Assembly (NCBI RefSeq): GCF_009755275.1
Contig: NZ_WQLA01000002.1
Span: 124,001-188,000, forward strand
Direction: 5' to 3'
DNA: 64,000 nt
Source: Mucilaginibacter aquatilis
GTDB taxonomy: Bacteria > Bacteroidota > Bacteroidia > Sphingobacteriales > Sphingobacteriaceae
Shown: positions 8,276-15,719 of the stretch, piece after piece
Numbering within the stretch: the stretch's first letter is position 1
Layout: every line of letters starts with the position of its first letter
The notes under the pieces: model-generated
Told to the model about the DNA's origin: nothing
Seen by the model: only the letters and a program-made list of their open reading frames with translations
Databases searched by the model: none
Made by a program: the position numbers and the translations under genes

Positions 8276-9043
8276 TCACCCAAAGTGAAGCAGTTTAGCC
8301 TGATTAAATTTCCGGTGCTCATTCTGCAACACATAGCCAAGCTGATTGGTGACCAGCTTAGTTTTACCAATTTTAAATTCCGGCGTTAAAGCGTGGTTAT
8401 GACCATAGATCCAGTATTCTGCACCGGACGATTCAATCAGCCTATCCATATCTGTGGCAAACGCTTCATTTAAAACGCTACCGCGGTATTTGCTTGGATA
8501 ATGCTGAAAGGTCGGTACATGATGTGAGACGACAATGCTTTTCTGATTGCTCAATAGACTACAGTTAAATGCTGCTTCGAGAAAAGATACAGCATCAGCA
8601 TGCATTTGATTGTAAAGCTCTATCGTAAGTCTTTTACCTTCAAGCCTGATCTGGTGAAAATCAGATAATCCCCGTTCAATATAAAAGGCATTTTCTTTTG
8701 AAACATTAGACCACAATGTCGTAAAGCAAAAACGGGTTCCATTCAATAAAACCACCTCGTTGTTAAGGAGACTGATATTCGCTTGGATCTTTTCATGAAA
8801 TGAGCCACGTTTGTTAGCGATATCAAATCCATAGTATTCATGGTTCCCAGGTACCCAATAAACATGGCTATAACTGTCCGAAAGAAGATCAAAGAAACTT
8901 TTGTAATGATCGATGTCACGTAGCGGAATTATATCGCCGGCCAAGATTAATATATCACCAGCTGGCTCGAGTGGGTTTTTCGCAATGAATGTTTTGTTCT
9001 CCGCAAACTCCAAATGGAGGTCGGATGCAAATTGTATTTTCAT
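8276..9043 (-). CDS. Calcineurin-like metallophosphoesterase
   Basis: 255 aa with all metal-site motifs of the family in order: SDLHLEF (residues 7-13), AGDIIPL, VPGNHEYYG, VSHHVPT and YGHNHAL. These coordinate two divalent metals for phosphoester hydrolysis. No signal peptide, so cytoplasmic. It starts 3 bp after the stop of the integrase at 9047-10267 and probably forms one transcript HTH, integrase, phosphoesterase. Such enzymes occur as cargo near phage/ICE integrases; the substrate cannot be deduced. Confidence 0.85.
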   Translation of the reverse strand: MKIQFASDLHLEFAENKTFIAKNPLEPAGDILILAGDIIPLRDIDHYKSFFDLLSDSYSHVYWVPGNHEYYGFDIANKRGSFHEKIQANISLLNNEVVLLNGTRFCFTTLWSNVSKENAFYIERGLSDFHQIRLEGKRLTIELYNQMHADAVSFLEAAFNCSLLSNQKSIVVSHHVPTFQHYPSKYRGSVLNEAFATDMDRLIESSGAEYWIYGHNHALTPEFKIGKTKLVTNQLGYVLQNEHRKFNQAKLLHFG

Positions 9044-9046
9044 AAA

Positions 9047-10267
9047 TTAATCTTCAGTGGTTAATACTAGCTCCTGACCGGCATGTTTTTTCTTTAATGA
9101 TTTCATATCTACACTTACCTTGGTATCAGTTACCCTTGCATAGATCTGAGTTGAGCGAATATTTTTATGACCAAGCATTTGTCCTACAGTTTCGATCGGT
9201 ACGCCGTTAGTTAGGGTTACCGTCGTTGCAAACGTATGTCTTGCACAATGAAAAGTCAACCACTTTGTCCATCCCATTGATCTTGCGATCTCTTTAAGGT
9301 AAAAATTTGCTCTTCCATTACTGATCTTAGGGAGCAAAAAATCCTCATCCAGATAACGGGGAAAATCTTTATAATGGTTAATGAGCTTTAATGCGGGTGC
9401 AAGCAAAGGCAGCCGTACCCGATTATTATTCTTCACGCGGTGTGTCTGAAGCCATATCCCTCCGTCATCTCCTTTCAAAATATCACCACTCTTAAGCTTT
9501 ATGATATCTGCGTAGGATAACCCTGTATAACAACTAAATAGAAAAAGATCACGTGTCAGATTCAACCGCTTTTTTACTTTTTTGATTGTGAGATCGCGAA
9601 GTTCCTCAGTTGTTAGGAACTCCCGGAAAACTTCCTCTTTCTTTGCCCGGTAGGCTACGAAGGGATTCCGCTTAGCCCAGCCGATCTCATTGGCAACCTT
9701 CATAATCGTTCTTAATTTCTTAACCATCTGCACTGCGGTATTAATTTTCACACCATAATCAGCTTTTAAATAATAATCGAAATCTCTCACCAATTGGAAG
9801 CCAATATCGTCTAATCTGATATCTTCCGATTGGGTTTTCAGCAATAGAAATTTTTTTAAGACCCTATAAGTCGACTTATACTTTTGTAAGGTCGCTGGTG
9901 TAAAACCTTTGCCTAAAAGCCCTGCGATCTGGTTGGTGTGGTAGTCCCAGGCATGAGACAACATTTTGGGTGGTTCAAGCTCTTCGCCAACCAACATTTT
10001 TTTAATGTGCATTGGCGAAAATGCCTTACCAGTTGCATAAAGCTCCTGCCTGCAAGAATGTGCTTTAGAATACAGCAGGTCGAGCCAGCTATTAATAGAT
10101 CGAGCGTATTCCTTTGTGCCTTTGATCCGCTTTGCTCCCCCGTCCCATTCACTTTCTGTGCAATGTCGGCCAGTGAACCACTCAGTACGCCGACCGCCCA
10201 TGGTGATACGCATGTAAATCGGGATATTTGGTTTGTCTTCCCCTGTTCTTTTCTTAAGATAAAACAA
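9047..10267 (-). CDS. Tyrosine recombinase/integrase, second module
   Basis: 406 aa from the first ATG, with arm-binding, core-binding and catalytic regions and motifs CYTGLSYADIIKL, HCARHTFATTV and MLGHKNIRSTQIYARV. Homology begins upstream of this ATG: codons for GVYTFGILFYLKKRTGEDK lie in frame, but no ATG, GTG or TTG exists between them and an in-frame TGA at 10317-10319, inside the 3' end of the HTH gene. An A9 tract (10314-10322) sits at this junction and would let a -1 shift fuse the HTH protein to the integrase (511 aa). ATT or GTT initiation is the alternative. It is closely related to the broken integrase at 48-49.4 kb. Confidence 0.9.
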   Translation of the reverse strand: MFYLKKRTGEDKPNIPIYMRITMGGRRTEWFTGRHCTESEWDGGAKRIKGTKEYARSINSWLDLLYSKAHSCRQELYATGKAFSPMHIKKMLVGEELEPPKMLSHAWDYHTNQIAGLLGKGFTPATLQKYKSTYRVLKKFLLLKTQSEDIRLDDIGFQLVRDFDYYLKADYGVKINTAVQMVKKLRTIMKVANEIGWAKRNPFVAYRAKKEEVFREFLTTEELRDLTIKKVKKRLNLTRDLFLFSCYTGLSYADIIKLKSGDILKGDDGGIWLQTHRVKNNNRVRLPLLAPALKLINHYKDFPRYLDEDFLLPKISNGRANFYLKEIARSMGWTKWLTFHCARHTFATTVTLTNGVPIETVGQMLGHKNIRSTQIYARVTDTKVSVDMKSLKKKHAGQELVLTTED

Positions 10268-10305
10268 GATTCCAAAGGTGTAGACTCCGGCTTTTTCAAC
10301 AATTG

Positions 10306-10581
10306 CTATGGGCTTTTTTTTTCAGCCTTAGCCAACATGGCATCGATATCTTCCGGCTTATAGTAGAATATTCCGCCTATTTTTGTATAACCAAGTTTTC
10401 CTTCAACACGAAGATTCTGAAGGGTATTATTCGATATATTCAGTATTTCCCTGACATCTTTTGTTTTTAGCCATTTCTTTTGATAGAGGTTTTTGTTTTC
10501 TAATATCGGTTTCAATAATTCAAAGAGTTCTGCTTTAAAATCCTGCAAATCCTTTTTTGTTAATAATTCATCCAATTGCAT
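10306..10581 (-). CDS. HTH (excisionase-like) DNA-binding protein
   Basis: 91 aa. N-terminal helical part, then KKWLKTKDVREILNISNNTLQNLRVEGKLGYTKIGGIFYYKPEDIDAML, a winged-helix MerR/excisionase-type domain (helix_turn_helix_17) typical of proteins encoded next to Bacteroidota integrases. It ends 39 nt upstream of the annotated integrase ATG, and its last codons (KAEKKSP) run through the A9 tract. It could act alone as Xis/regulator and, after frameshifting, as the N-terminal part of the integrase. Confidence 0.85.
   Translation of the reverse strand: MQLDELLTKKDLQDFKAELFELLKPILENKNLYQKKWLKTKDVREILNISNNTLQNLRVEGKLGYTKIGGIFYYKPEDIDAMLAKAEKKSP
10314..10322 (-). other. A9 slippery tract at the HTH/integrase junction
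   Basis: Nine consecutive A on the minus strand. In the HTH frame it reads GAA AAA AAA AGC, a suitable A-AAA-AAA slip site; a -1 shift continues directly into the integrase frame with no stop to the end (10581 to 9047, 1535 nt plus one re-read base = 512 codons). The same geometry recurs at 49364-49372. Confidence 0.5.
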
Positions 10582-10667
10582 TAATAAGTCTGTTTAGTAT
10601 CATTAATAATAACAAGCTGTGCGAGGCCGAATGGGCACTTCTTCGACAATACGCCCATTAGCTAACA

Positions 10668-11726
10668 CTATAGAAAATCATTTCGGTTCACTGATTTCAT
10701 CCATTCATCTTCAGCCATGATAATCGGGTCAAGCCAATTTGCTTTCTGTTTTGCCCAAGCCAGCCAGTCATTATCAGGCTCCCGAACCGTGGCGATATAC
10801 TCCCTGAGTAACTGAGCGAGCTTCCATTGCTTTGCGCGGCTAACGAGTTCCTTGAAATCTCCTAATTCCTTACGCTGCTCTGCATCCCATTCCGCTTGCG
10901 CCTTTCGCTGCCGTTCCCAGTTTTGCTGCCATACCTGTGCATTGGTCAAATAAGCCTCCTCCTGTTTAGCCGCCAGCTCCAATTTGGCTAACACTTTCGG
11001 GAGCTGATCTTCCAACAGCTGGGTTTTCAAGTCCTGCCATTCGGCTTTTAATCTGCTGTCCAGTCGAAAAACCAGTTTACCGTTTGGCTGCCATTCGTAG
11101 TCCTGGTAAGGCTTATCGAGCACCCTAACTCGTGTGGTGCGCTCTCGAAAATTTACCCGAAGCCTCAATTTGTGAATAACCACATAATTGCCATCGCTTT
11201 CAGCTTTAAAAATGTGCCCTCTTGCCCTGACACACTTGATCAGCGTATCCATAAATCGAAGTGCCCGGCCAACATTCGCGGTAGTTACCCGAATATCTAA
11301 TTGACCCTTTCCAGTTACAGCCATTCCTGGATGATTAATATCTGTAAGCTTAGCTAAGCTTTCTTTGGCGGCAACAATTAGTGGGTCGGGCCTTGTCAAT
11401 CTATCCGGTACTTTAAAAGGCAATTTTTCGCGACTGATCTGCTTAATGAGCAAGTCCAGTTCCGAAACTTGTTTAACAGACTTCTCCGCTGGGCGCTCTT
11501 CCAGTTCGGCATAGCCTTTTCCTTTATGCTTAACAGGCAACACCGGACGCTCCACCAGATGACCTGACCTGATCTTCGTCCAATCGCCACTTTTAGGGAA
11601 GGGAATATTTAGCCTGATGCAGAGCTTTCTGAATCCCACATCGGATATGGTATATTTCTGAGCGATATCCGTCATTGGCGATTCCCAAACCATTTGGTAC
11701 AGGTCTTCACGTGTTAACCTGATCAT
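10668..11726 (-). CDS. Conserved mobile-island hypothetical protein, 352 aa
   Basis: N-terminal block LTREDLYQMVWESPMTDIAQKYTISDVGFRKLCIRLNIPFPKSGDWTK is a recognisable HTH-like motif found in a large unnamed family of mobile-element proteins. The middle is alpha/beta and residues ~225-310 are strongly helical with coiled-coil character (KLELAAKQEEAYLTNAQVWQQNWERQRKAQ). No catalytic motif is visible. Its ATG overlaps the stop of the upstream tyrosine recombinase by 4 nt, so the two are translationally coupled and probably act together. Function unknown. Confidence 0.75.
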   Translation of the reverse strand: MIRLTREDLYQMVWESPMTDIAQKYTISDVGFRKLCIRLNIPFPKSGDWTKIRSGHLVERPVLPVKHKGKGYAELEERPAEKSVKQVSELDLLIKQISREKLPFKVPDRLTRPDPLIVAAKESLAKLTDINHPGMAVTGKGQLDIRVTTANVGRALRFMDTLIKCVRARGHIFKAESDGNYVVIHKLRLRVNFRERTTRVRVLDKPYQDYEWQPNGKLVFRLDSRLKAEWQDLKTQLLEDQLPKVLAKLELAAKQEEAYLTNAQVWQQNWERQRKAQAEWDAEQRKELGDFKELVSRAKQWKLAQLLREYIATVREPDNDWLAWAKQKANWLDPIIMAEDEWMKSVNRNDFL

Positions 11727-12622
11727 AATACCGGTGCTACTGATCTGAGTTCCTCCGTATTGAATTCGCCCAGGCTTCGCAGGTATTTGAGCGTGACCAG
11801 CACAGAAGAGTGCCCCATGATCTTCTGCACCATATAAACATCCTTCGTACGTCGAAAGACATCAATGGCTGCTGTATGCCGGAATGAGTATAGCGTTTGC
11901 TTGGGATAGATCAACCCATGGCTTAGCAGTTTCTTTTTTTCACGGGACCATTGCTTGGCGAAGTAGCTGTTATTAAATGGCTCTTTGTTCAGGCTAAAAA
12001 TGTTGTCATCCCTGCCAATAGTATTTAATACCGGCTCCAGTTCCTCCCTCACGTAATCAGGCACAAAAACGGTCCTTACCCGGCCACCCTTGTTTTCCGT
12101 ACCATCCAGGTGAATCTCCGTGTTATTCATTTTAAAGTGGCCTTTGGTTAATAAGCGTATTTCTTCATGCGGACGGAGCAAACAGCCGTAGGTCATCAGT
12201 GCACAGCGGTACAGGTTGGTATGGTTCACTTTCAAAAAATCAAGCACGGGTTGCAATTGCTCTCTTTCATACGCCAAATGAAGGGTGGCCTTAATGCGCC
12301 GTACCTCTGTTTTCCTGATCGTCATCAGGTTTTTATCGATCAACCTGCAAGCGGTATTAAAAAGCACACTCAGGTCACGTCTTTTGTTCATGTAATGCGT
12401 GGCCGAAGTATTGAATTGCTGAAGAAAGATCTCGATCTGCCCTGTGGTCAGGCTTTTGAGCGGTTTCTCCCGCCCTTCATCACCCAAAAAAGTCATGAAG
12501 TGGTTGTAAACATAGCGAAGGCTATCCTGATGTTGCCTACTAATACCGGAAGTGAGTTTTTTGTCAAGTGCCCGGCGGAATAGTGTGCCGGTAGATTTGT
12601 CGTTTATAGCTATATCATTCAT
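11723..12622 (-). CDS. Tyrosine recombinase of a different family, 299 aa
   Basis: Shorter than the other integrases and lacking their arm-binding N-terminus; it resembles XerC/D-like site-specific recombinases. Residues 1-105 form a core-binding domain. The catalytic domain has CLLRPHEEIRLL (first Arg), TLYSFRHTAAIDVF (His-x-x-Arg), MGHSSVLVTLKYLRSL (His and Tyr nucleophile). It overlaps the downstream 352-aa gene by 4 nt and lies on the same strand as the sigma/dead-Cas12f genes. It may mobilise this sub-region or resolve element multimers. Confidence 0.88.
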   Translation of the reverse strand: MNDIAINDKSTGTLFRRALDKKLTSGISRQHQDSLRYVYNHFMTFLGDEGREKPLKSLTTGQIEIFLQQFNTSATHYMNKRRDLSVLFNTACRLIDKNLMTIRKTEVRRIKATLHLAYEREQLQPVLDFLKVNHTNLYRCALMTYGCLLRPHEEIRLLTKGHFKMNNTEIHLDGTENKGGRVRTVFVPDYVREELEPVLNTIGRDDNIFSLNKEPFNNSYFAKQWSREKKKLLSHGLIYPKQTLYSFRHTAAIDVFRRTKDVYMVQKIMGHSSVLVTLKYLRSLGEFNTEELRSVAPVL

Positions 12623-12697
12623 TGGGCATAGATCGCCTTTTGGTGATTAAAAAGTTAAAGGAAGAAGTTGTCATGTATAGTTGGTTCCAAACATGTA

Positions 12698-12997
12698 TTA
12701 AGTACGGTAATATTTCTCTAGTTCCAGGGAGGCGAAAATTGCGGCATAAACCATATTATTTAAAGGCCGCTCCTTTTCATCGTCCAGAAACTGCCGGTTT
12801 TGTGTTTGGGCTAATGCTTTTCCAATGAACGGCATATGGCTCATCTTGATCACATCAATGTGGTCTTCGGGACGAAGCTTACGCATTTTTGCCGATGGGT
12901 TCCCAATGTTATAATCGTTAATACCCTCAAATATTTGACTAACCATCTCATCGCTGAGATTAAGGGCTGAAAAAAGTTCCTTAATATTCATAACCAT
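12698..12997 (-). CDS. Hypothetical protein, 99 aa
   Basis: Small helical protein (NIKELFSALNLSDEMVSQIFEGINDYNIGNPSAKMRKLRPEDH...), no membrane segment or known motif. Either Met1 (12997) or Met3 (12991) may be the start. It begins about 24 nt after the putative guide segment of the structured RNA and is codirectional with the sigma and Cas12f-like genes. Association with that system is possible but unproven. Confidence 0.55.
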   Translation of the reverse strand: MVMNIKELFSALNLSDEMVSQIFEGINDYNIGNPSAKMRKLRPEDHIDVIKMSHMPFIGKALAQTQNRQFLDDEKERPLNNMVYAAIFASLELEKYYRT

Positions 12998-13020
12998 GTG
13001 AAACTACAAAACGCTTTGCT

Positions 13021-13160
13021 CAAGTAATCGTAATGCCCAAACAATATTAGGTAGGATCACTCCGGCGGAACTGTATACATTTACCATAGCCGAAGCTCAT
13101 GGTGCGTTTAGTGAGACAATCATTGCTCACCCTACGGCTGTACAGGCAGCCTCACTATTT
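13021..13160 (-). ncRNA. Putative guide RNA: structured scaffold (13160-13051) and guide (13050-~13021)
   Basis: Directly downstream of the dead-Cas12f-like gene on its strand. The minus-strand RNA has: stem GGCTG/CAGCC (13151-13147 with 13140-13136); hairpin GTGAGCAAT.../ATTG-T-CTCAC (13130-13111); hairpin ACCAT-g-AGC-TTCG-GCT-ATGGT (13103-13083) with a UUCG tetraloop; a short TCC-GCC-GGA hairpin; and a long-range 7-bp pairing GTAGGGT (13135-13129) with ATCCTAC (13057-13051), with one G-U and partly exclusive with the second hairpin. An outer AGTGAG/CTCACT helix is an alternative. TnpB/Cas12f scaffolds have a pseudoknot just before the guide, so the guide would start at 13050. The hairpins are seen; the role is inference. 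Confidence 0.6.
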
Positions 13161-13210
13161 ATTAACTGAACTCTTATCTTACCTATATTCAATTTGCTAA
13201 TTTTCAATTT

Positions 13211-14287
13211 TTATTCAACGATCAGGATAATACCTGCCGCAGCTGCCTTATAGGCAATTTTATCTTTTAAACTTTGGTAACCCCAGTTGCGGATCAGTAG
13301 GGCATCTTCCTTTGCCGTAGCCTCCTTATTTTCCTGACCAACCAATAAAAGGGTTCCTGCACCGTTTCGGACACAAATATCGATCAGCCGTTTGCTGTAT
13401 TTATGGGTCTGCTGCTCGCAGTACCGGTGTTCCAAACCTTTAAAGCGTTCTAAATTCTTATGCTGCCGTCTCATACCGTTTTCGCTGCGGTTATAGTTGA
13501 CGCTTTGTTGCGCCCGTTTATAAGCTCCTTGTATAGCCAACCTCCTGTAAAAGAACTCTTCTTTGTTTCCGATAGCAAAACTTTGGTTACCGATCTTTAC
13601 TGTGATTGGTTGTTGAGGAGATAGTGAGGCTTCGGCAATGACGGCCTCATCTAAGGGATGAGCTGCCGCTTCTGGTTTATAAGAAGCATATAAATATATC
13701 CTGGTCTTGTCCAGCTTCAAAAAGCACCCGGATATTTTAGTCTTTCCCCTGAATACATCGCGTAAGAAATCACGCTTGTCGTAACCTTTGCCTATCCACG
13801 TGATGAACGGCACCCCGAACAAGTTAAACCGGAAATTTTTGCCGTCCTCGGCCATGTCGAACCGTTTTATGCTGACGGTGCTGAAAGGCAAATTGATATC
13901 ACGTTTAAAGTTAGTCAATGACCGCTCACCTGTATAGTAGAGTTTTCGCTCCTGCTGGTAGGTGACGTGTAACCGGCCATTCAATGTATTTAATATATCC
14001 GTAGGGATCTCACCCATAAACCGGTCGGACAATAACCTGTATGTGGAGTTCATTTGTGAGCTCGTTAATATCCCGTCCTCATCAACGTTAATACTGCAAA
14101 GTTTGGCACGTGTACCTTCATTAATATACAATACTTCCTTTATTTGTTCCTGCAAAAAAAGGTGCGTATAGATGTAGTTCGCGCCTTTGAATGCGATTTT
14201 TTGCCAGCTATATAGCTTTTCCTGGTACGCCTTAACCTCCGCTTCATTATTGCGGTCAATGAATATTTGGATCTTTTGCGTATACAT
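13211..14287 (-). CDS. TnpB/Cas12f-like RNA-guided DNA-binding protein, nuclease-dead
   Basis: 358 aa. N-terminal ~225 residues resemble the WED/REC part of compact Cas12f/TnpB proteins. The C-terminal third aligns with the RuvC region: ITVKIGNQSFAIG (228-240) sits where RuvC-I normally has GIDxG, so the Asp is absent; AGTLLLVGQEN (310-320) replaces the RuvC-II VExL strand, with no Glu at the catalytic place; NWGYQSLKDKIAYKAAAAG (334-352) is the conserved helix after it. The protein then stops, lacking the TS-CxxCG zinc ribbon and the RuvC-III Asp. Nuclease activity is therefore not expected. Its ATG overlaps the sigma-factor stop by one nucleotide (TGATG), and a structured RNA follows. Nuclease-dead Cas12f homologues paired with ECF sigma factors have been reported for RNA-guided transcription in Bacteroidota; this pair matches that architecture. 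Confidence 0.8.
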   Translation of the reverse strand: MYTQKIQIFIDRNNEAEVKAYQEKLYSWQKIAFKGANYIYTHLFLQEQIKEVLYINEGTRAKLCSINVDEDGILTSSQMNSTYRLLSDRFMGEIPTDILNTLNGRLHVTYQQERKLYYTGERSLTNFKRDINLPFSTVSIKRFDMAEDGKNFRFNLFGVPFITWIGKGYDKRDFLRDVFRGKTKISGCFLKLDKTRIYLYASYKPEAAAHPLDEAVIAEASLSPQQPITVKIGNQSFAIGNKEEFFYRRLAIQGAYKRAQQSVNYNRSENGMRRQHKNLERFKGLEHRYCEQQTHKYSKRLIDICVRNGAGTLLLVGQENKEATAKEDALLIRNWGYQSLKDKIAYKAAAAGIILIVE

Positions 14288-15117
14288 CAGGCAGCTTTCT
14301 CCTTTCTCATCCTTTGATGGGCCTGAACAAATGAACGTTGTACCTCAGCCTGCCGGATATTCATCAGTTCAGCAATCTCTTGAAAGCTATAGCTTAATTC
14401 ATATCGGTAGCGTAGAATATTAGCCTGTTCCTCGGTTAGCTCTCCGCTAATTACCAGTTGTTTTTTAGCGATCTGGTTGCCGGAAAGATTAGCGCCATTG
14501 ACCAATATGCTTTTGAGTAGGGCAATGGTCTTCTCAATTTGTTTGGCGGCCACATAACAAGAAACACCGCCTAAGTGCCAGGCAACACGCTCATAGTCCA
14601 AGCTGTAGCGTAATAACAGGCCAACAACCTGCTGTTGTTTTTCTGGTAGATCGGGCAAAACGGCATATAATTGTGTGCGTTGCGCTTCCAACTCATTGTA
14701 GGTTTCGTCATCCGATGCAGGAAGATTGTCTGATGGATAGGTTGTGCTAACATCAGGCAGTAAGTATTCAGCCGCATGTTCTATGCCATCGATCTGAATA
14801 AGGCCACGGTAAAACTTCGTGGATGATTGCGCGTAGTAATCATAGGCGGCTTGCTTAATCTGCCTATATAGAAAATCTGTTAGATGTGATAGGCTATTGA
14901 TACTTTCCCTGCGTTGCCACAGGCGCAAAAAAGCTTCCTGTGCGACACAGGTAGCTGCGATGTCCTGTTTCACCATCCGCAATGCCATGATATAGTACCT
15001 GGAATATAATTCCCGGTAAAAAAAGGCAAAACCGGTTTCCTGCGCTTCTTTAAACATAGTAAAGTGTTTATGAAACGCTTGATTATATTTGACCGGTTTT
15101 TGTTGTATTGGTGGCAT
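14287..15117 (-). CDS. ECF-like sigma factor with two sigma-4-like regions, coupled to the dead-Cas12f gene
   Basis: 276 aa, longer than a typical ECF sigma (~170-200 aa). Residues ~25-95 match sigma region 2 (FFYRELYSRYYIMALRMV, VAQEAFLRLWQRRESI, DFLYRQIKQAAYDYYAQ). Residues ~150-203 (LPDLPEKQQQVVGLLLRYSLDYERVAWHLG) form a degenerate sigma-4-like unit, and ~227-271 (LTEEQANILRYRYELSYSFQEIAELMNI...VQRSFVQAHQRMRK) a second, more canonical one. No anti-sigma gene is adjacent. The stop overlaps the start of the Cas12f-like gene, so both are made together. It likely recruits core RNA polymerase to sites chosen by the dead-Cas12f/guide complex. The upstream region carries the GTTGT operator array shared with the XRE gene. 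Confidence 0.82.
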   Translation of the reverse strand: MPPIQQKPVKYNQAFHKHFTMFKEAQETGFAFFYRELYSRYYIMALRMVKQDIAATCVAQEAFLRLWQRRESINSLSHLTDFLYRQIKQAAYDYYAQSSTKFYRGLIQIDGIEHAAEYLLPDVSTTYPSDNLPASDDETYNELEAQRTQLYAVLPDLPEKQQQVVGLLLRYSLDYERVAWHLGGVSCYVAAKQIEKTIALLKSILVNGANLSGNQIAKKQLVISGELTEEQANILRYRYELSYSFQEIAELMNIRQAEVQRSFVQAHQRMRKEKAA

Positions 15118-15165
15118 TGCAATCGCAAATTACCTCGGGTACACCGTGTAGCGAACCACAAACGG

Positions 15166-15213
15166 GTTGTAAAACACAACATTAGGGTTGTTTAATACAA
15201 CCAAGCAGGTTGT
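15166..15213. promoter_or_regulatory. Operator array between XRE and sigma genes (GTTGT-N5-ACAAC)
   Basis: Two palindromes, GTTGT-AAAAC-ACAAC (15166-15180) and GTTGT-TTAAT-ACAAC (15187-15201), plus a third half-site GTTGT (15209-15213), start 21-22 bp apart, i.e. on one face of the helix. They fill the 131-bp divergent intergenic region. A -7-like TATATTTG at 15237-15244 lies just before the XRE ATG. The likely ligand is the XRE protein, repressing itself and the sigma/dead-Cas12f operon. Confidence 0.65.
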
Positions 15214-15248
15214 ATGGAACGCAGCGAATTTTTAATTATATTTGATTT

Positions 15249-15608
15249 ATGGCAGAGACGATACATATTGGCAGAAAAATTAGCCGCATTCGGGAGTTAA
15301 GAGGAATGAAACAGGATGCGTTAGCTGCTCAATTAGGAATCAGCCAACAGGCAATTTCTAAGATTGAACAGAGCGAAAATGTTGAAGACGAATCTTTAAT
15401 AAAAATTGCGACTGCCTTAGGACTTAGCCCAGAAGCTATAAGAAACTTTAGTGAGGAAGCTGTATTCACTAATATAAGCAATACGTTTAACGATACAAGC
15501 TATTTAATCAATTATCAATTTAACCCAATTGACAAAATAGTTGAACTTTATGAACGCCTCCTCAAAAGCGAGCAAGAAAAAATCGAGCTACTGAAAGGCA
15601 AGCAATAA
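15249..15608 (+). CDS. XRE-family transcriptional regulator
   Basis: 119 aa. HTH_3 domain at residues 8-62 (KISRIRELRGMKQDALAAQLGISQQAISKIEQSENVEDESLIKIATALGL), then a C-terminal helix (IDKIVELYERLLKSEQEKIELLKG) likely used for dimerisation. Only about 4 nt separate a -7-like box from the ATG, so the transcript may be leaderless. Divergent from the sigma factor across the GTTGT operator array; the best guess is an autorepressor that also gates the sigma/dead-Cas12f operon. Confidence 0.88.
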   Translation: MAETIHIGRKISRIRELRGMKQDALAAQLGISQQAISKIEQSENVEDESLIKIATALGLSPEAIRNFSEEAVFTNISNTFNDTSYLINYQFNPIDKIVELYERLLKSEQEKIELLKGKQ

Positions 15609-15719
15609 GCCCAAGGGTTGTATACCTAAGAGATGGTCAAATTATTTTTTCGCGGTTTTCCGCATGGTATCACTGAAATAGAGCGGATACATGTCTCCGT
15701 GCTATAGAACTATAGCCAA

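Noticed and set aside
9913-10363. ORFs on both strands across the integrase N-terminus
   Set aside because: Shadow frames of the integrase and HTH genes.
13021-13050. Self-target of the putative guide within the window
   Set aside because: Only chance-level matches of about 9-10 nt were found (near 12811, 52787 and 62316), all inside coding sequence.
13021-13160. CRISPR array
   Set aside because: No tandem repeat-spacer units here or elsewhere in the window; the hairpins are non-repetitive.
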